Origin: Prochlorococcus sp. AG-363-G03 | GTDB taxonomy: Bacteria > Cyanobacteriota > Cyanobacteriia > PCC-6307 > Cyanobiaceae | Length of the DNA: 35,955 bases | Assembly (NCBI GenBank): GCA_003280265.1 | Contig: QCFJ01000012.1 | Coordinates: forward strand, 1-35,955 | Reading direction: 5' to 3' | Shown: piece after piece, positions 7,634-15,374 of the stretch | How the letters are laid out: every line of letters starts with the position of its first letter | Position numbering within the stretch: the stretch's first letter is position 1 | Translations under genes and position numbers: made by a program | The notes under the pieces: model-generated | What the model saw: the letters and a program-made list of their open reading frames with translations, nothing else | What the model was told of the DNA's origin: nothing | The model's database searches: none

Positions 7634-7730
7634 ATTAACTTATAATTACTATTTGATTATTTTACAAAAAAAGAATTTTGTAATCCTCGTTCGAGGAAGA
7701 AAAGCACTAAGGTGAAGAAAAACTGAATAT

Positions 7731-8006
7731 ATGTTCACTTCATTATTCTCTCTGTTCTTCTCAACCTTACTTTGGGTTCAAGTACCCCAGTGGAGTGATA
7801 ACTGGTCAAAGTGTGCTGTGGATGTACCCGACACTGCTTGCCATTGGTACATAGTTTCTCCAGACAATACTTTTGGTAAAGGATTCGATTGGGCGACAGC
7901 ACCATGGTTTGATGCAAACGGTTTGAATGATATTTCAAAGATTTCCTCTGAAACAGTTGTAGAAAAACTACAATTAAAAGAAATTAATAAAAAATTATTA
8001 TATTGA
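7731..8006 (+). CDS. Small exported or membrane-anchored hypothetical protein
   Basis: A 91-residue protein. Residues 1-18 (MFTSLFSLFFSTLLWVQV) are hydrophobic and could be a signal anchor. The following region has two Cys (KCAVDVPDTAC) that could form a disulphide outside the cytoplasm, and a Trp/Asp-rich stretch (GFDWATAPWFDANGL). The tail is Lys/Glu-rich. I do not recognise the family. A 12-bp inverted repeat (cctcg-tt-cgagg, 7685-7696) lies 35 bp upstream and may be a regulatory site. Confidence 0.6.
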   Translation: MFTSLFSLFFSTLLWVQVPQWSDNWSKCAVDVPDTACHWYIVSPDNTFGKGFDWATAPWFDANGLNDISKISSETVVEKLQLKEINKKLLY

Positions 8007-8062
8007 GTATTTCAAGAACATTGTTTAAAAACAAATAAATCAAATATTTTAACTAGAAATAA

Positions 8063-8518
8063 TTAATTTCTTATTTCACCTAATACTCTTAGCGCTTCAT
8101 TCACATGAGCAGGACCATTTAAAAGGTCGTTAAAAATATGTCTTATAATACCCTTCGAGTCGATAATATAAGTTACACGACCATCTAATAAACCAAGAAC
8201 TTTAGGGACACCAAAAGCTTTTCTCAAAGAATTGTCCGTATCACACAATAATGGGAAAGGAAGTTTATTTTTGTCAGAAAATGATCTATGGCTTGCTTCA
8301 TCATCACCACTCACCCCCCACACTTCAGCACCAAATAGTTTAAAAAGATCATATTTATCTCTAAAGCCGCAATTTTCAGCTGTACAACCAGGGGTATCAT
8401 CTTTCGGATAAAAAAATAGTACTAGTGGCCTACCTTTAGCTTGTTTGCTCGTCCTAGCAACTCCTAGCTGATCAGAGAGTGAGAAATCAGGTATTTTATC
8501 GCCTAACTTTAAAGGCAT
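8063..8518 (-). CDS. bcp: Peroxiredoxin Q (BCP family)
   Basis: A 151-residue thiol peroxidase that reduces hydrogen and organic peroxides with electrons from thioredoxin. The order is typical: a GDKIPDFSL start, FFYPKDDTPGCTAENCGF with the peroxidatic Cys (about 45) in the TPGCT motif and the resolving Cys five residues later (the PrxQ subtype), WGVSGDDEASHRSF, then LLCDTDNSLRKAFGV. Length is normal for the family, and the protein is cytoplasmic or lumen-facing only by homology. It is divergent to the TPR-methyltransferase gene. The start at 8518 (MPLKLGDKIPDF) is the family's usual one. Confidence 0.93.
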   Translation of the reverse strand: MPLKLGDKIPDFSLSDQLGVARTSKQAKGRPLVLFFYPKDDTPGCTAENCGFRDKYDLFKLFGAEVWGVSGDDEASHRSFSDKNKLPFPLLCDTDNSLRKAFGVPKVLGLLDGRVTYIIDSKGIIRHIFNDLLNGPAHVNEALRVLGEIRN

Positions 8519-8715
8519 TTGAATCCTAAAACTTATTGATTCATTATATAAAAAATTTAGTCATATCGGAGGAAGAAATAGTTGATAAAATAGTATTAAC
8601 TCTAAAATTTATAGATAAACACCTATTGACTATAGTTTGTAAACTATAAATTTATTAAGTTAACAAAAATAAGATTTTGAGTTTTAGTATATTGGTATTA
8701 ATTAAATAAAAATCA

Positions 8716-11055
8716 TTGAGTGGTTTCGGGAAAAAGAGAAAAGAGAATAAAGGCTCTTCTAAAAAACTCCGAAACCTTTCAGAAAAGGATCTGAAAGCAC
8801 AATCAATCGATCATCATCTTAAAGGTAATTTAGATGAAGCAGAAAAAGGATATATAACTTTTTTAAAAAATGGGTATTCTGATGCAGATATAATTTCAAA
8901 TTATGCACTTATATGTGAAGAAAAAGATGAAAATGATAAAGCTATTAAACTATATGAAAGATGTATAAATAGCTATCCAAATCATATTTTTTCAAAATTA
9001 AATTTATCTTATTTATATTATAAGTTAAATAATTTAAAAAAGGCAGAAGTAATCATTGAAGAAGCCATTAAATTAAAGCCTAGTCTTCCAAATAGCTATT
9101 GTATTAAAGGATTAATTCTGAAAAGTTTAAACAAATATAATGAGGCTAAAATATCACTTAAACAAGCAATCAAACTAGATAATAATTACTTTGATGCTTA
9201 CATAAATCTAGGGTTGCTAAATAAAGATTCTAATAAATATGATGAGGCAGAAAAATATTATTTAAAAGCATTGGAAATAAATAATAAATCTGCTATAGCT
9301 CATTTAAATCTAGGCGCATGCTACAAAGATAAACAAGAACTAGAAAAGGCAATATTACATACAGAAAAGGCAATAGAGATAGATAATAAACTAGAAAAAT
9401 GTTATTTAAATCTAGCAACGATCTATAACCAGATGGGTGATTATAAAAAATCACTATCACTTACAAAAAAAGAAATTTTATTGAATAAAAATAGTAATTT
9501 AAGTTTTCAACTTTTAAGTGACTTAATTAAAAAAGGAGAATTATTAAATACATCAAATAAAGATAATAGAGAATTGCTTAATAATATATTAAATAGGAAA
9601 GATATTTCTCATAGAGAGCTATTTGGCAATATAAATAGCCTGATATCCAAAGAAGTATTAGAAAAATTATCGGTTTTAGAATCAGAATTATATGATAAAA
9701 GTGAATTTAATATTCTTATTAAGGACAAAGAATTAGTAAAAGCACTTTCATTACTCATATTTTGCTCTCCGTTATGGGAAAAAGTTTTAAGGAACGTACG
9801 CAAGAATATTCTAATGAGCTATTCAGATAAAGATAAAATAAGCAATAATATTTTAAATTTCACTATAGGACTTGGATCACAATGTTTCTTAAATGAGTAT
9901 GTCTATTACATATCCACAGAAGAAGAGGATAAGCTAAAAGAACTTAGGAAAACCATCAATAATAATAAAAATAAAGATTATAAAATAGCAATAATCTCTT
10001 GCTATCAATCTCTATCTTCAATAAACAATGAAATCATTAATTTGAATGATTATGTATCAAACAATAAAGAATTAAATAATCTACTTAATTTACAAATCAA
10101 GGAATTAAATGATGAAAAAAAGATTTCAAAAGGGATTAAAAAGATAGGAAATATAAAAGATTTTATATCTAAGGAAGTGAAAAATCAGTATGAATTAAAC
10201 CCATATCCTAGATGGAGGTATAATTCATTTGCTAAAGAAAACAAATTAAACTACTTATCGGTTATTAATTCTGAAATTTATCCAAATAAATTTCAATCTA
10301 ATTCAGATCAATTAAAAAATAAAAAAATAAATATACTTATAGCTGGTTGTGGAACAGGGATTCAAATACTTGAAGCATCTCGATATAGTAATTGTGAAAT
10401 AACAGCAATCGATTTAAGCAATTCGAGCATCTCATATGCAAAAAGGAAGGTCGATGAATATGGATTGAAAAATGTCGATTTTATAGAAATGGATTTACTT
10501 GAATTAAAATCATTAAATAAAAGATTTGATTTAATAGAATGTTCAGGTGTTCTTCATCATATGAATGATCCTACTAAGGGATTATCAAATTTATTTGATG
10601 TATTAGAAGCAAAAGGTTTTTTAAAGTTAGGTTTCTACAGCAAATATGCAAGAAAAGAAATACTAAGAGCAAGAGAAATAATCAAAGAAAAAGATCTTAA
10701 ACCAAGCGTTGATGAAATAAGAAGCTTCCGAAATGACGTTCTTAATGGAGAGATAAAGAAGTTAGATAAAATAACTAACTGGTCAGATTTTTACTCAACC
10801 TCAATGTGTAGAGATCTCTGCTTTCATAGTCACGAAAACTGTTACTCGTTAATTGAAGTTAAAAAGATGCTAAAAACATGTAATCTGGAATTCCTAGGTT
10901 TTACTCTTTCAAAAGATATAAAAGATAAATATCAGAGAGATAATAAAGATATAGACTCTTTAAAAGATTTAGAATTATGGGATAAATTTGAAAAATCAAA
11001 TCCTAATTCTTTTAGAGAAATGTATCAATTCTGGGCTAGAAAATCAATTAAATAG
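8716..11055 (+). CDS. TPR-repeat protein fused to class I SAM methyltransferase
   Basis: A 779-residue protein from a TTG start. Residues about 25-270 are tandem TPRs (several A...L..A..L.P/NN..A motifs such as ALEINNKSAIAHLNLGACYKD). A long helical linker (about 270-480) follows, then the QYELNPYPRW element that often precedes the methyltransferase in this family. The SAM domain has motif I ILIAGCGTGIQILEASRY near 538, an acidic strand end AIDLS, and motif IV IECSGVLHHMNDP. TPR-methyltransferases of this kind are common in marine picocyanobacteria and are thought to act on glycans or small molecules; the substrate is unknown. The gene is very AT-rich, with many Asn/Lys codons, so it may be acquired or fast evolving. 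Confidence 0.85.
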   Translation: MSGFGKKRKENKGSSKKLRNLSEKDLKAQSIDHHLKGNLDEAEKGYITFLKNGYSDADIISNYALICEEKDENDKAIKLYERCINSYPNHIFSKLNLSYLYYKLNNLKKAEVIIEEAIKLKPSLPNSYCIKGLILKSLNKYNEAKISLKQAIKLDNNYFDAYINLGLLNKDSNKYDEAEKYYLKALEINNKSAIAHLNLGACYKDKQELEKAILHTEKAIEIDNKLEKCYLNLATIYNQMGDYKKSLSLTKKEILLNKNSNLSFQLLSDLIKKGELLNTSNKDNRELLNNILNRKDISHRELFGNINSLISKEVLEKLSVLESELYDKSEFNILIKDKELVKALSLLIFCSPLWEKVLRNVRKNILMSYSDKDKISNNILNFTIGLGSQCFLNEYVYYISTEEEDKLKELRKTINNNKNKDYKIAIISCYQSLSSINNEIINLNDYVSNNKELNNLLNLQIKELNDEKKISKGIKKIGNIKDFISKEVKNQYELNPYPRWRYNSFAKENKLNYLSVINSEIYPNKFQSNSDQLKNKKINILIAGCGTGIQILEASRYSNCEITAIDLSNSSISYAKRKVDEYGLKNVDFIEMDLLELKSLNKRFDLIECSGVLHHMNDPTKGLSNLFDVLEAKGFLKLGFYSKYARKEILRAREIIKEKDLKPSVDEIRSFRNDVLNGEIKKLDKITNWSDFYSTSMCRDLCFHSHENCYSLIEVKKMLKTCNLEFLGFTLSKDIKDKYQRDNKDIDSLKDLELWDKFEKSNPNSFREMYQFWARKSIK

Positions 11056-11211
11056 TTGTTCTTCCAATCCTGGAATAAACAATTTACATAAGGAGAAAAT
11101 AAATAGTATTGCTAGAATATTACCTAGCATTGCTATTGCAAAGCGAATTCTCAGATCCTTAGCAAATGGTAGTAGGTTTTCCCAAAGTTGTAATAACGGT
11201 CCGCCTGCCAT
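11044..11211 (-). CDS. Small single-helix membrane protein
   Basis: A 55-residue ORF (starts MAGGPLLQLWENLLPF) overlapping the 3' end of the convergent TPR gene by 12 bp. Residues about 25-47 (FAIAMLGNILAILFIFSLCKLF) form one membrane helix preceded by DLRIR. The composition looks real, whereas the opposite-strand frame does not. No family is recognised. Small single-span proteins of this sort in cyanobacteria are often photosystem or NDH-1 accessory subunits, but nothing here proves that. Confidence 0.5.
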   Translation of the reverse strand: MAGGPLLQLWENLLPFAKDLRIRFAIAMLGNILAILFIFSLCKLFIPGLEEQLFN

Positions 11212-11308
11212 TGGATATTAATGTTTAATTACCAATAGCTTACAGTGGGACTACCTTATTGGCTACATGAAAACAAGATTTAAAGTAAAAAGATTCTATT
11301 ATTATCTT

Positions 11309-11575
11309 TTAATTTAATTTGCTTCTCATAACAAATAGAATTATCAGCCCTATCAATATTAGGGCTATAGGGTAAAGCAATAAAAACAAAAGATCTGTTA
11401 AATTTTCTGGTCTATTAAAAATAACTAAACCTATTATAAAAATTACTATTGGTAAAAGAATCAGTGATTTTATTAATAGGCCTTCATTCCATCTTTTAGT
11501 CTCATTATCTTCATCTAATAAAGTTTCCAACTTTTCACGTAAAACTTTATTATTAAAATCAGACTGATCACTCAT
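11309..11575 (-). CDS. Two-helix membrane protein, hypothetical
   Basis: An 88-residue protein. An acidic N-terminus (residues 1-30, with LREKLETLLDEDNE) precedes two membrane segments (about 36-53 and 60-83). The C-terminus is short and basic (MRSKLN). No conserved motif is recognised. It is convergent to nothing nearby and divergent to the SemiSWEET gene. Confidence 0.6.
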   Translation of the reverse strand: MSDQSDFNNKVLREKLETLLDEDNETKRWNEGLLIKSLILLPIVIFIIGLVIFNRPENLTDLLFLLLYPIALILIGLIILFVMRSKLN

Positions 11576-11671
11576 AAGATCTTTATAATAAGACTACGAA
11601 TCCATGCTAAAACTATATACTTTTTTTTGCATTCCTATATAGTTTTTATCAATATTCATCCCTAAAAAATA

Positions 11672-11944
11672 ATGAGCCAATTTGATTATATAAATTTATT
11701 TGGTTTTTCAGCAGCATTGCTCACCACAATTGCTTTTATACCTCAATTATATAAAACATGGCAAACGAAATCAGCAGAGGATGTATCATTAATTATGTTA
11801 ATTCTATTTATAACAGGTCTAATCTGTTGGATTATTTACGGTTTAAAGATCCATTCTATTCCAATTTTAGTTGCAAATATAATTACCTTTATTTTTAATT
11901 TTTCAATCTTAGTTTTGAAAATTTCATATAGAAAAAACAAATAA
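11672..11944 (+). CDS. SemiSWEET-type PQ-loop transporter
   Basis: A 90-residue, three-helix protein of the MtN3/saliva/SemiSWEET family, which works as a dimer to let sugars cross the membrane. The PQ-loop motif IPQLYKTWQTKSAEDVSL is clear at about 24-41, with the start LFGFSAALLTTIAF before it and the W of LICWIIYGL in helix 2. Helix 3 follows (about 67-85). The length is exactly that of bacterial SemiSWEETs. The substrate in this organism is unknown; some family members carry sucrose or glucose. Confidence 0.88.
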   Translation: MSQFDYINLFGFSAALLTTIAFIPQLYKTWQTKSAEDVSLIMLILFITGLICWIIYGLKIHSIPILVANIITFIFNFSILVLKISYRKNK

Positions 11945-12027
11945 GAAAGAGATTCTTTCATATATATTAATTTTTTTTTCTTGTACTCACATAGAAGCTA
12001 TAGTTAGTCAAGAATTGAACAAATTAA

Positions 12028-12189
12028 ATGCCTGTAGAAGAACTTCAACTGATTGGAAGATCTTTAGCTTTACACCCTCCTGTAATGATAATTACACTTG
12101 GTTTATTTATGTATATTAGAGGTAAAGCTATTGCAAGCAGCAGCCCAACAAAGAAAATTACTCCTTTTTTCCCTTTTAGAAACGTTTAA
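12028..12189 (+). CDS. Small single-helix membrane protein
   Basis: A 53-residue ORF beginning MPVEELQLIGRSLALHPPVM, with one membrane helix (about 18-30, VMIITLGLFMYIRG) and a polar Ser/Lys tail ending PFFPFRNV. It stops 14 bp before a strong terminator, as expected for a real transcript. No family is recognised. It lies beside the cluster of small membrane proteins near flavodoxin and may belong with them. Confidence 0.55.
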   Translation: MPVEELQLIGRSLALHPPVMIITLGLFMYIRGKAIASSSPTKKITPFFPFRNV

Positions 12190-12202
12190 AAAATATAAAA
12201 TT

Positions 12203-12247
12203 AAAAAACCATCTCTATTTAAAATTATTAAATAGAGATGGTTTTTT
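12203..12247. terminator. Bidirectional intrinsic terminator
   Basis: A perfect 19-bp stem (core ccatctctattta and its complement) with a 7-nt loop, preceded by A6 and followed by T7. It serves the plus-strand gene ending at 12189 and the minus-strand gene ending at 12258. Confidence 0.9.
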
Positions 12248-12257
12248 TTATTTAGAT

Positions 12258-12689
12258 TCAACCAAAAGGGTTAGATCCCTTAAGTGGTCCTACGAAAAGA
12301 AATTCAATAACAGTACCAACTATTGCCATCGGGAAAACCCATATAGACATAAATCTTAGTCCCATGAACTTCATTCCACCTTTACCTGCAAAGGCATCTT
12401 TGGTCATTGTATAAACAGTTTCTGTATCACTTACTTCATAAGAATCATTAATACCTGGTTCGTAAGGTTTAACAAAATCCATCCTATTAAATAAATTTCT
12501 AATTTTATTAATAGCGACTATTGGCCAAACCCATAAATAAAAGATACGAGATCCCAATCTATTAGCATCAGATTGTGGATTTCCCAAATCCTTATTAGTG
12601 TTGTCTTTTGGGAAAGAATCTTCAATTATCGAAGCTATTGCCTCTTGATCAGTTGTGTAATCAACTACAGTATTTGCTGAATCCATCAA
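12258..12689 (-). CDS. Membrane protein with internally repeated membrane segment
   Basis: A 143-residue protein with an acidic N-terminal 40 residues and two membrane segments. The segments match each other: LGSRIFYLWVWPIVAI (about 45-60) and MGLRFMSIWVFPMAIV (about 109-124), that is (L/M)G.R(I/F)..(L/I)WV(W/F)P. The linker between is polar (FVKPYEPGINDSYEVSDTETVY). The C-terminus ends GPLKGSNPFG. I recognise no family. It is followed by the shared terminator and lies downstream of the PsbF-like gene on the same strand, 180 bp away. That gene has its own terminator, so the two are probably separate transcripts. An inner photosynthetic-membrane role is inference from the neighbours. Confidence 0.75.
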   Translation of the reverse strand: MMDSANTVVDYTTDQEAIASIIEDSFPKDNTNKDLGNPQSDANRLGSRIFYLWVWPIVAINKIRNLFNRMDFVKPYEPGINDSYEVSDTETVYTMTKDAFAGKGGMKFMGLRFMSIWVFPMAIVGTVIEFLFVGPLKGSNPFG

Positions 12690-12787
12690 TAACTTAAATT
12701 TTTAATGATTATAAGATTAATTCCTTATTTTTGTATTGAAGAAATAATTTAATATTTATTGGTAAAAAATATCCAAAAATCGAAAAA

Positions 12788-12817
12788 AAAAAGACCTGTA
12801 TAAATTCAGGTCTTTTT
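12788..12817 (-). terminator. Intrinsic terminator of the PsbF-like gene
   Basis: An 11-bp perfect stem (aaaaagacctg / caggtcttttt) around an 8-nt loop. Read on the minus strand it is followed by a T-run, 50 bp beyond the stop of the PsbF-like gene. Confidence 0.88.
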
Positions 12818-12869
12818 AATCTTTCAATTGTTAAAAAATAGAAATTTTATTACTATAACAATTTACTTA

Positions 12870-13163
12870 TTATGCATTTATTACACCACGGCGAATAAAT
12901 TGCATTGCAAATATTGCTCCTAGGAAAAAGACTGTAGGGATTCCCAATGCATTTACTGCCAAGGTTCTAACAGTAAAGACCGGGTAGCCTCCTGCAGGTC
13001 TTCCTTTATCAGCAACAATTGCAGTATCTTCCCAAACTTGCTCGTTTTTAATAGTAGGGCCATTATCCCAAACAAATACTCCCCACCTACGCAACCAATA
13101 ATCAGCAAAGGCAAGAGTAAAAATAACTGGAGAAAGAACCAGTAATAATTTAAGTGTGTTCAT
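12870..13163 (-). CDS. PsbF-like membrane protein lacking the haem-ligand His
   Basis: A 97-residue protein. The last 40 residues are clearly cytochrome b559 beta (PsbF)-like: [18 protein letters not shown] then TVFFLGA and AMQFIRR. True PsbF is about 45 residues, with His in LA(V/L)H.LGIP as axial haem ligand. Here that position is Asn71, so the b559 haem pairing with PsbE cannot form in the usual way. The N-terminal 58 residues are an unrelated extension with one membrane helix ([21 protein letters not shown]) and a Trp/Arg-rich stretch ([13 protein letters not shown]). It is therefore not the canonical psbF, which should lie in psbEFLJ elsewhere. A photosystem II assembly, repair or variant subunit, or a subunit of another complex, is inferred. 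It is divergent from the gene at 13358. Confidence 0.85.
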   Translation of the reverse strand: MNTLKLLLVLSPVIFTLAFADYWLRRWGVFVWDNGPTIKNEQVWEDTAIVADKGRPAGGYPVFTVRTLAVNALGIPTVFFLGAIFAMQFIRRGVINA

Positions 13164-13357
13164 CCATCTAGGATATTTATGTCACAAATCCTGGCATACG
13201 AGAGCCAAAAAGGCTTATCAAGAAGAAGACCCTAAGGATTCTGTAACAAATTGGTCAGAATTTAGAAGCTTTAATAACTCTCTAAGTTGACTCGCATTAC
13301 TTCTGATATGGTGGGATCATTGCCCCTAGAAAGGCCTAAAATTAATTGGTTTGATTT

Positions 13358-13795
13358 ATGGAATTCGGTTTTAAAGAAATTCTTTTCGGATTAGCAGGAG
13401 TAAGCATGGTTGCTTGGGCAGCAGTTATCGGCCTCTGGCATACCTATATGTTTCCAAGATTTTTCAAAGAAGATTCAAGTCGAATTAATAGCTCTACTCC
13501 AGCAAATTCCGTAGCTCAATCAGCTCCTGAAAACAACGGCACTAACAAGCCTTGGTTCCTTGACGACGAAGGAGGTTCACTTACACCTCAGACAGCACTC
13601 GGTGCAATAGGTCTTACCGATAGAGGCAAATACAGTAAAAAATCTTTTGTAGTTGCTGATTTCAATCCTGTTGAAGCTGGTTATGGAGTTAATAGGCTTT
13701 ACACGTCGATTTTAATTGGTTTGGCTATTAGTACTTTTGTAATAATTTCCTTTGGGCTTCAAAGTGGTTTTGGAATGATGGGGCCAACCTTATAA
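13358..13795 (+). CDS. Two-helix membrane protein with hydrophilic middle
   Basis: A 145-residue protein. Helix 1 is about residues 8-30 (ILFGLAGVSMVAWAAVIGLW) followed by HTYMFPRFF. Residues 38-112 form a Ser/Asn/Asp-rich middle with WFLDDEGGSLTPQTALGAIGL and SFVVADFNPVEAGYGVNRLY. Helix 2 is about 115-135, with a Gly/Met-rich tail (GLQSGFGMMGPTL). No family is recognised. The small size, two spans and position between a PsbF-like gene and flavodoxin suggest a thylakoid complex subunit, which is inference. Codon use matches the core genes. Confidence 0.72.
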   Translation: MEFGFKEILFGLAGVSMVAWAAVIGLWHTYMFPRFFKEDSSRINSSTPANSVAQSAPENNGTNKPWFLDDEGGSLTPQTALGAIGLTDRGKYSKKSFVVADFNPVEAGYGVNRLYTSILIGLAISTFVIISFGLQSGFGMMGPTL

Positions 13796-14258
13796 ATTGA
13801 CTCAAGGTAAAGCGAAAAGAGATAGAACCAATCTTAAAAATTTCAATTACCAATTTCTTAAATGCTTTATAAAATCAAGCTTCAAACATTATTTTGTTTG
13901 AAAAAGAAAGCTTTAATTTGAAAAAACAAATGTTTTCAGATAAAGATCTTTAATGAAAAGTTTTTTACTGATTTTCAAATCTTTTTCTCAAGTTAATTTT
14001 AAATCGACAGCAATCAATTTTTTGTTCGCATTTTTTCTATAGGTTTCTCTCTAAAACCCCTTTTAGAGACTAGATTTAATAATCTTGATTGCCACTTCAA
14101 ACGAAGTTAGGAATTAGTTGCCTAGTAAGCAAACGAATAAATATTGACTTATTTATGTATCAAAATCAATATTTAAGAGACAAGAAAATTTAAAAAAAGC
14201 CAAATTCACTCTAAATGTGCAAAGCTGCTTTAAAATATTCTTGATTTTAAATTGCTCC
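13796..14258. promoter_or_regulatory. Long flavodoxin upstream region with structured elements
   Basis: No gene is seen in this 463 bp. It holds three inverted repeats: tcaaaca/tgtttga (13882-13901), tctctaaaa-cccc-ttttagaga (14048-14069, a perfect 9-bp hairpin) and aaatattga/tcaatattt (14139-14174, 18-bp spacing). Flavodoxin genes are commonly iron-regulated through Fur in cyanobacteria, and one of these could be an operator or leader structure. None matches a Fur box well enough to assert it. Confidence 0.4.
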
Positions 14259-14774
14259 ATGACTGTAGGAATCTACTTCGCTACAACAACAGGTAAAACC
14301 GAAGATATAGCTGAACGGCTGCACGGCTTACTTGACTCTGCTGAAGGTCCAAAGGATATTTCAGATGTCGATGACCTTAGTGAATTAGCTGGACATGATG
14401 GGGTTATTTGTGGAATCCCTACATGGAATACCGGTGCTGACTCTGAAAGGTCAGGAACTGCTTGGGATTCAATCCTTGAAGACATTGGTGAACTAAATCT
14501 CAGCGGTAAGAAAGTTGCGATTTTTGGTTTAGGTGATTCATCTACTTACACCGAAAACTATTGCGATGCAATGGAAGAACTTCATAGGTACTTCCAACAA
14601 GCAGGTGCATCAATGGTTGGATACACTTCTAAGGCTGACTATACGTTTGACGAATCAAAAAGTGTGGTTGGAGAACAGTTCTGCGGATTACCTCTCGATG
14701 AAGATAGTGAATCAGACATGACTGATGAAAGACTTGAAGGATGGGCTGAAAAACTAAAAAGCGAGATGTTTTAA
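14259..14774 (+). CDS. isiB: Flavodoxin
   Basis: A 171-residue long-chain flavodoxin, an FMN electron carrier that replaces ferredoxin in photosystem I electron transfer when iron is short. The FMN phosphate loop ATTTGKTEDIAE lies at about 8-19. GIPTWNTGADSERSGTAWD surrounds the flavin ring, and FGLGDSSTYTENYCDAM is the second flavin loop. I chose the ATG at 14259 because the protein then begins MTVGIYFATTTG as in the family; 14 codons upstream in frame are not conserved-looking. Its own terminator follows at 14796. The acidic composition is usual. Confidence 0.95.
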   Translation: MTVGIYFATTTGKTEDIAERLHGLLDSAEGPKDISDVDDLSELAGHDGVICGIPTWNTGADSERSGTAWDSILEDIGELNLSGKKVAIFGLGDSSTYTENYCDAMEELHRYFQQAGASMVGYTSKADYTFDESKSVVGEQFCGLPLDEDSESDMTDERLEGWAEKLKSEMF

Positions 14775-14795
14775 AGCTCTAAAAAAAATTACTAG

Positions 14796-14832
14796 ATCTT
14801 CCTAAGTCATTACTTGGGAAGATATTTTTTTG
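14796..14832 (+). terminator. Intrinsic terminator of flavodoxin
   Basis: A 12-bp stem (atcttcctaagt / acttgggaagat, one G-U pair) with loop catt, followed by attttttt. It begins 22 bp after the stop codon. Confidence 0.92.
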
Positions 14833-14953
14833 TCCATTTTTATGTGAAATTAAAAATCACGAAAAACAAACTAAAAAATCTCTAAAAAATCATTTTCTGA
14901 AGTTATTTAATAAATCGCTCCAAACGACCCCAAAATATCTTAATATTTTCTTT

Positions 14954-15193
14954 ATGAATCCAGAACATTGCTCTGATCAAAACGTTTATGTAAACGTAAA
15001 TCTCTCTTTGAAAGATGAGACTTTGCGGATTTTGCTTGAGATGTCAAATGATATGGACGCTAGTCTTGAGGATGTAATAAGTTCAATAACTGAAGACTCT
15101 GTAATAGATTTACAGAGGCTACAGGACGATTTAGGTATTGTTATAATCCCAGAGAAATGTAGTAAGCAAGATTTAATAAATTCACTTCAATAG
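14954..15193 (+). CDS. Small acidic hypothetical protein
   Basis: A 79-residue acidic protein with NLSLKDETLRILLEMSNDMDASLEDVISSITEDSVIDLQRL. The strand-helix-helix pattern loosely resembles ribbon-helix-helix proteins (a strand YVNVNLSLKD followed by two helices), but it has too few basic residues for an obvious DNA binder. No family is assigned. A weak hairpin with a T-run (15267-15286) follows. Confidence 0.6.
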   Translation: MNPEHCSDQNVYVNVNLSLKDETLRILLEMSNDMDASLEDVISSITEDSVIDLQRLQDDLGIVIIPEKCSKQDLINSLQ

Positions 15194-15266
15194 AGATTAA
15201 TCGTTTTTTTAATACCTTCGCCAGTGGTTTAGTACTTTTCCAAGCAGAAATAAAAACTTGATTTTT

Positions 15267-15286
15267 AAAGATATAGATCTTTTTTC
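15267..15286 (+). terminator. Weak possible terminator
   Basis: A 6-bp stem (aaagat / atcttt) with loop atag followed by Ts, about 75 bp beyond the stop of the small gene ending at 15193. It is AT-rich and not strong. Confidence 0.35.
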
Positions 15287-15374
15287 CTAGGACATTTCTT
15301 CTTATTCTTAATTTCATCAAAAATAAAATTGCTGAAATGATTTCTTTAAACTTTTTAATTAATCTTAAAAGTCA

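Noticed and set aside
10988-11221. Forward ORF after the TPR gene
   Set aside because: The minus-strand frame at 11044-11211 has a clear membrane helix and sensible composition, while the forward frame does not.
12870-13163. Annotating this gene as ordinary psbF
   Set aside because: It is twice the normal length and lacks the haem-ligand His. No psbE, psbL or psbJ is adjacent.
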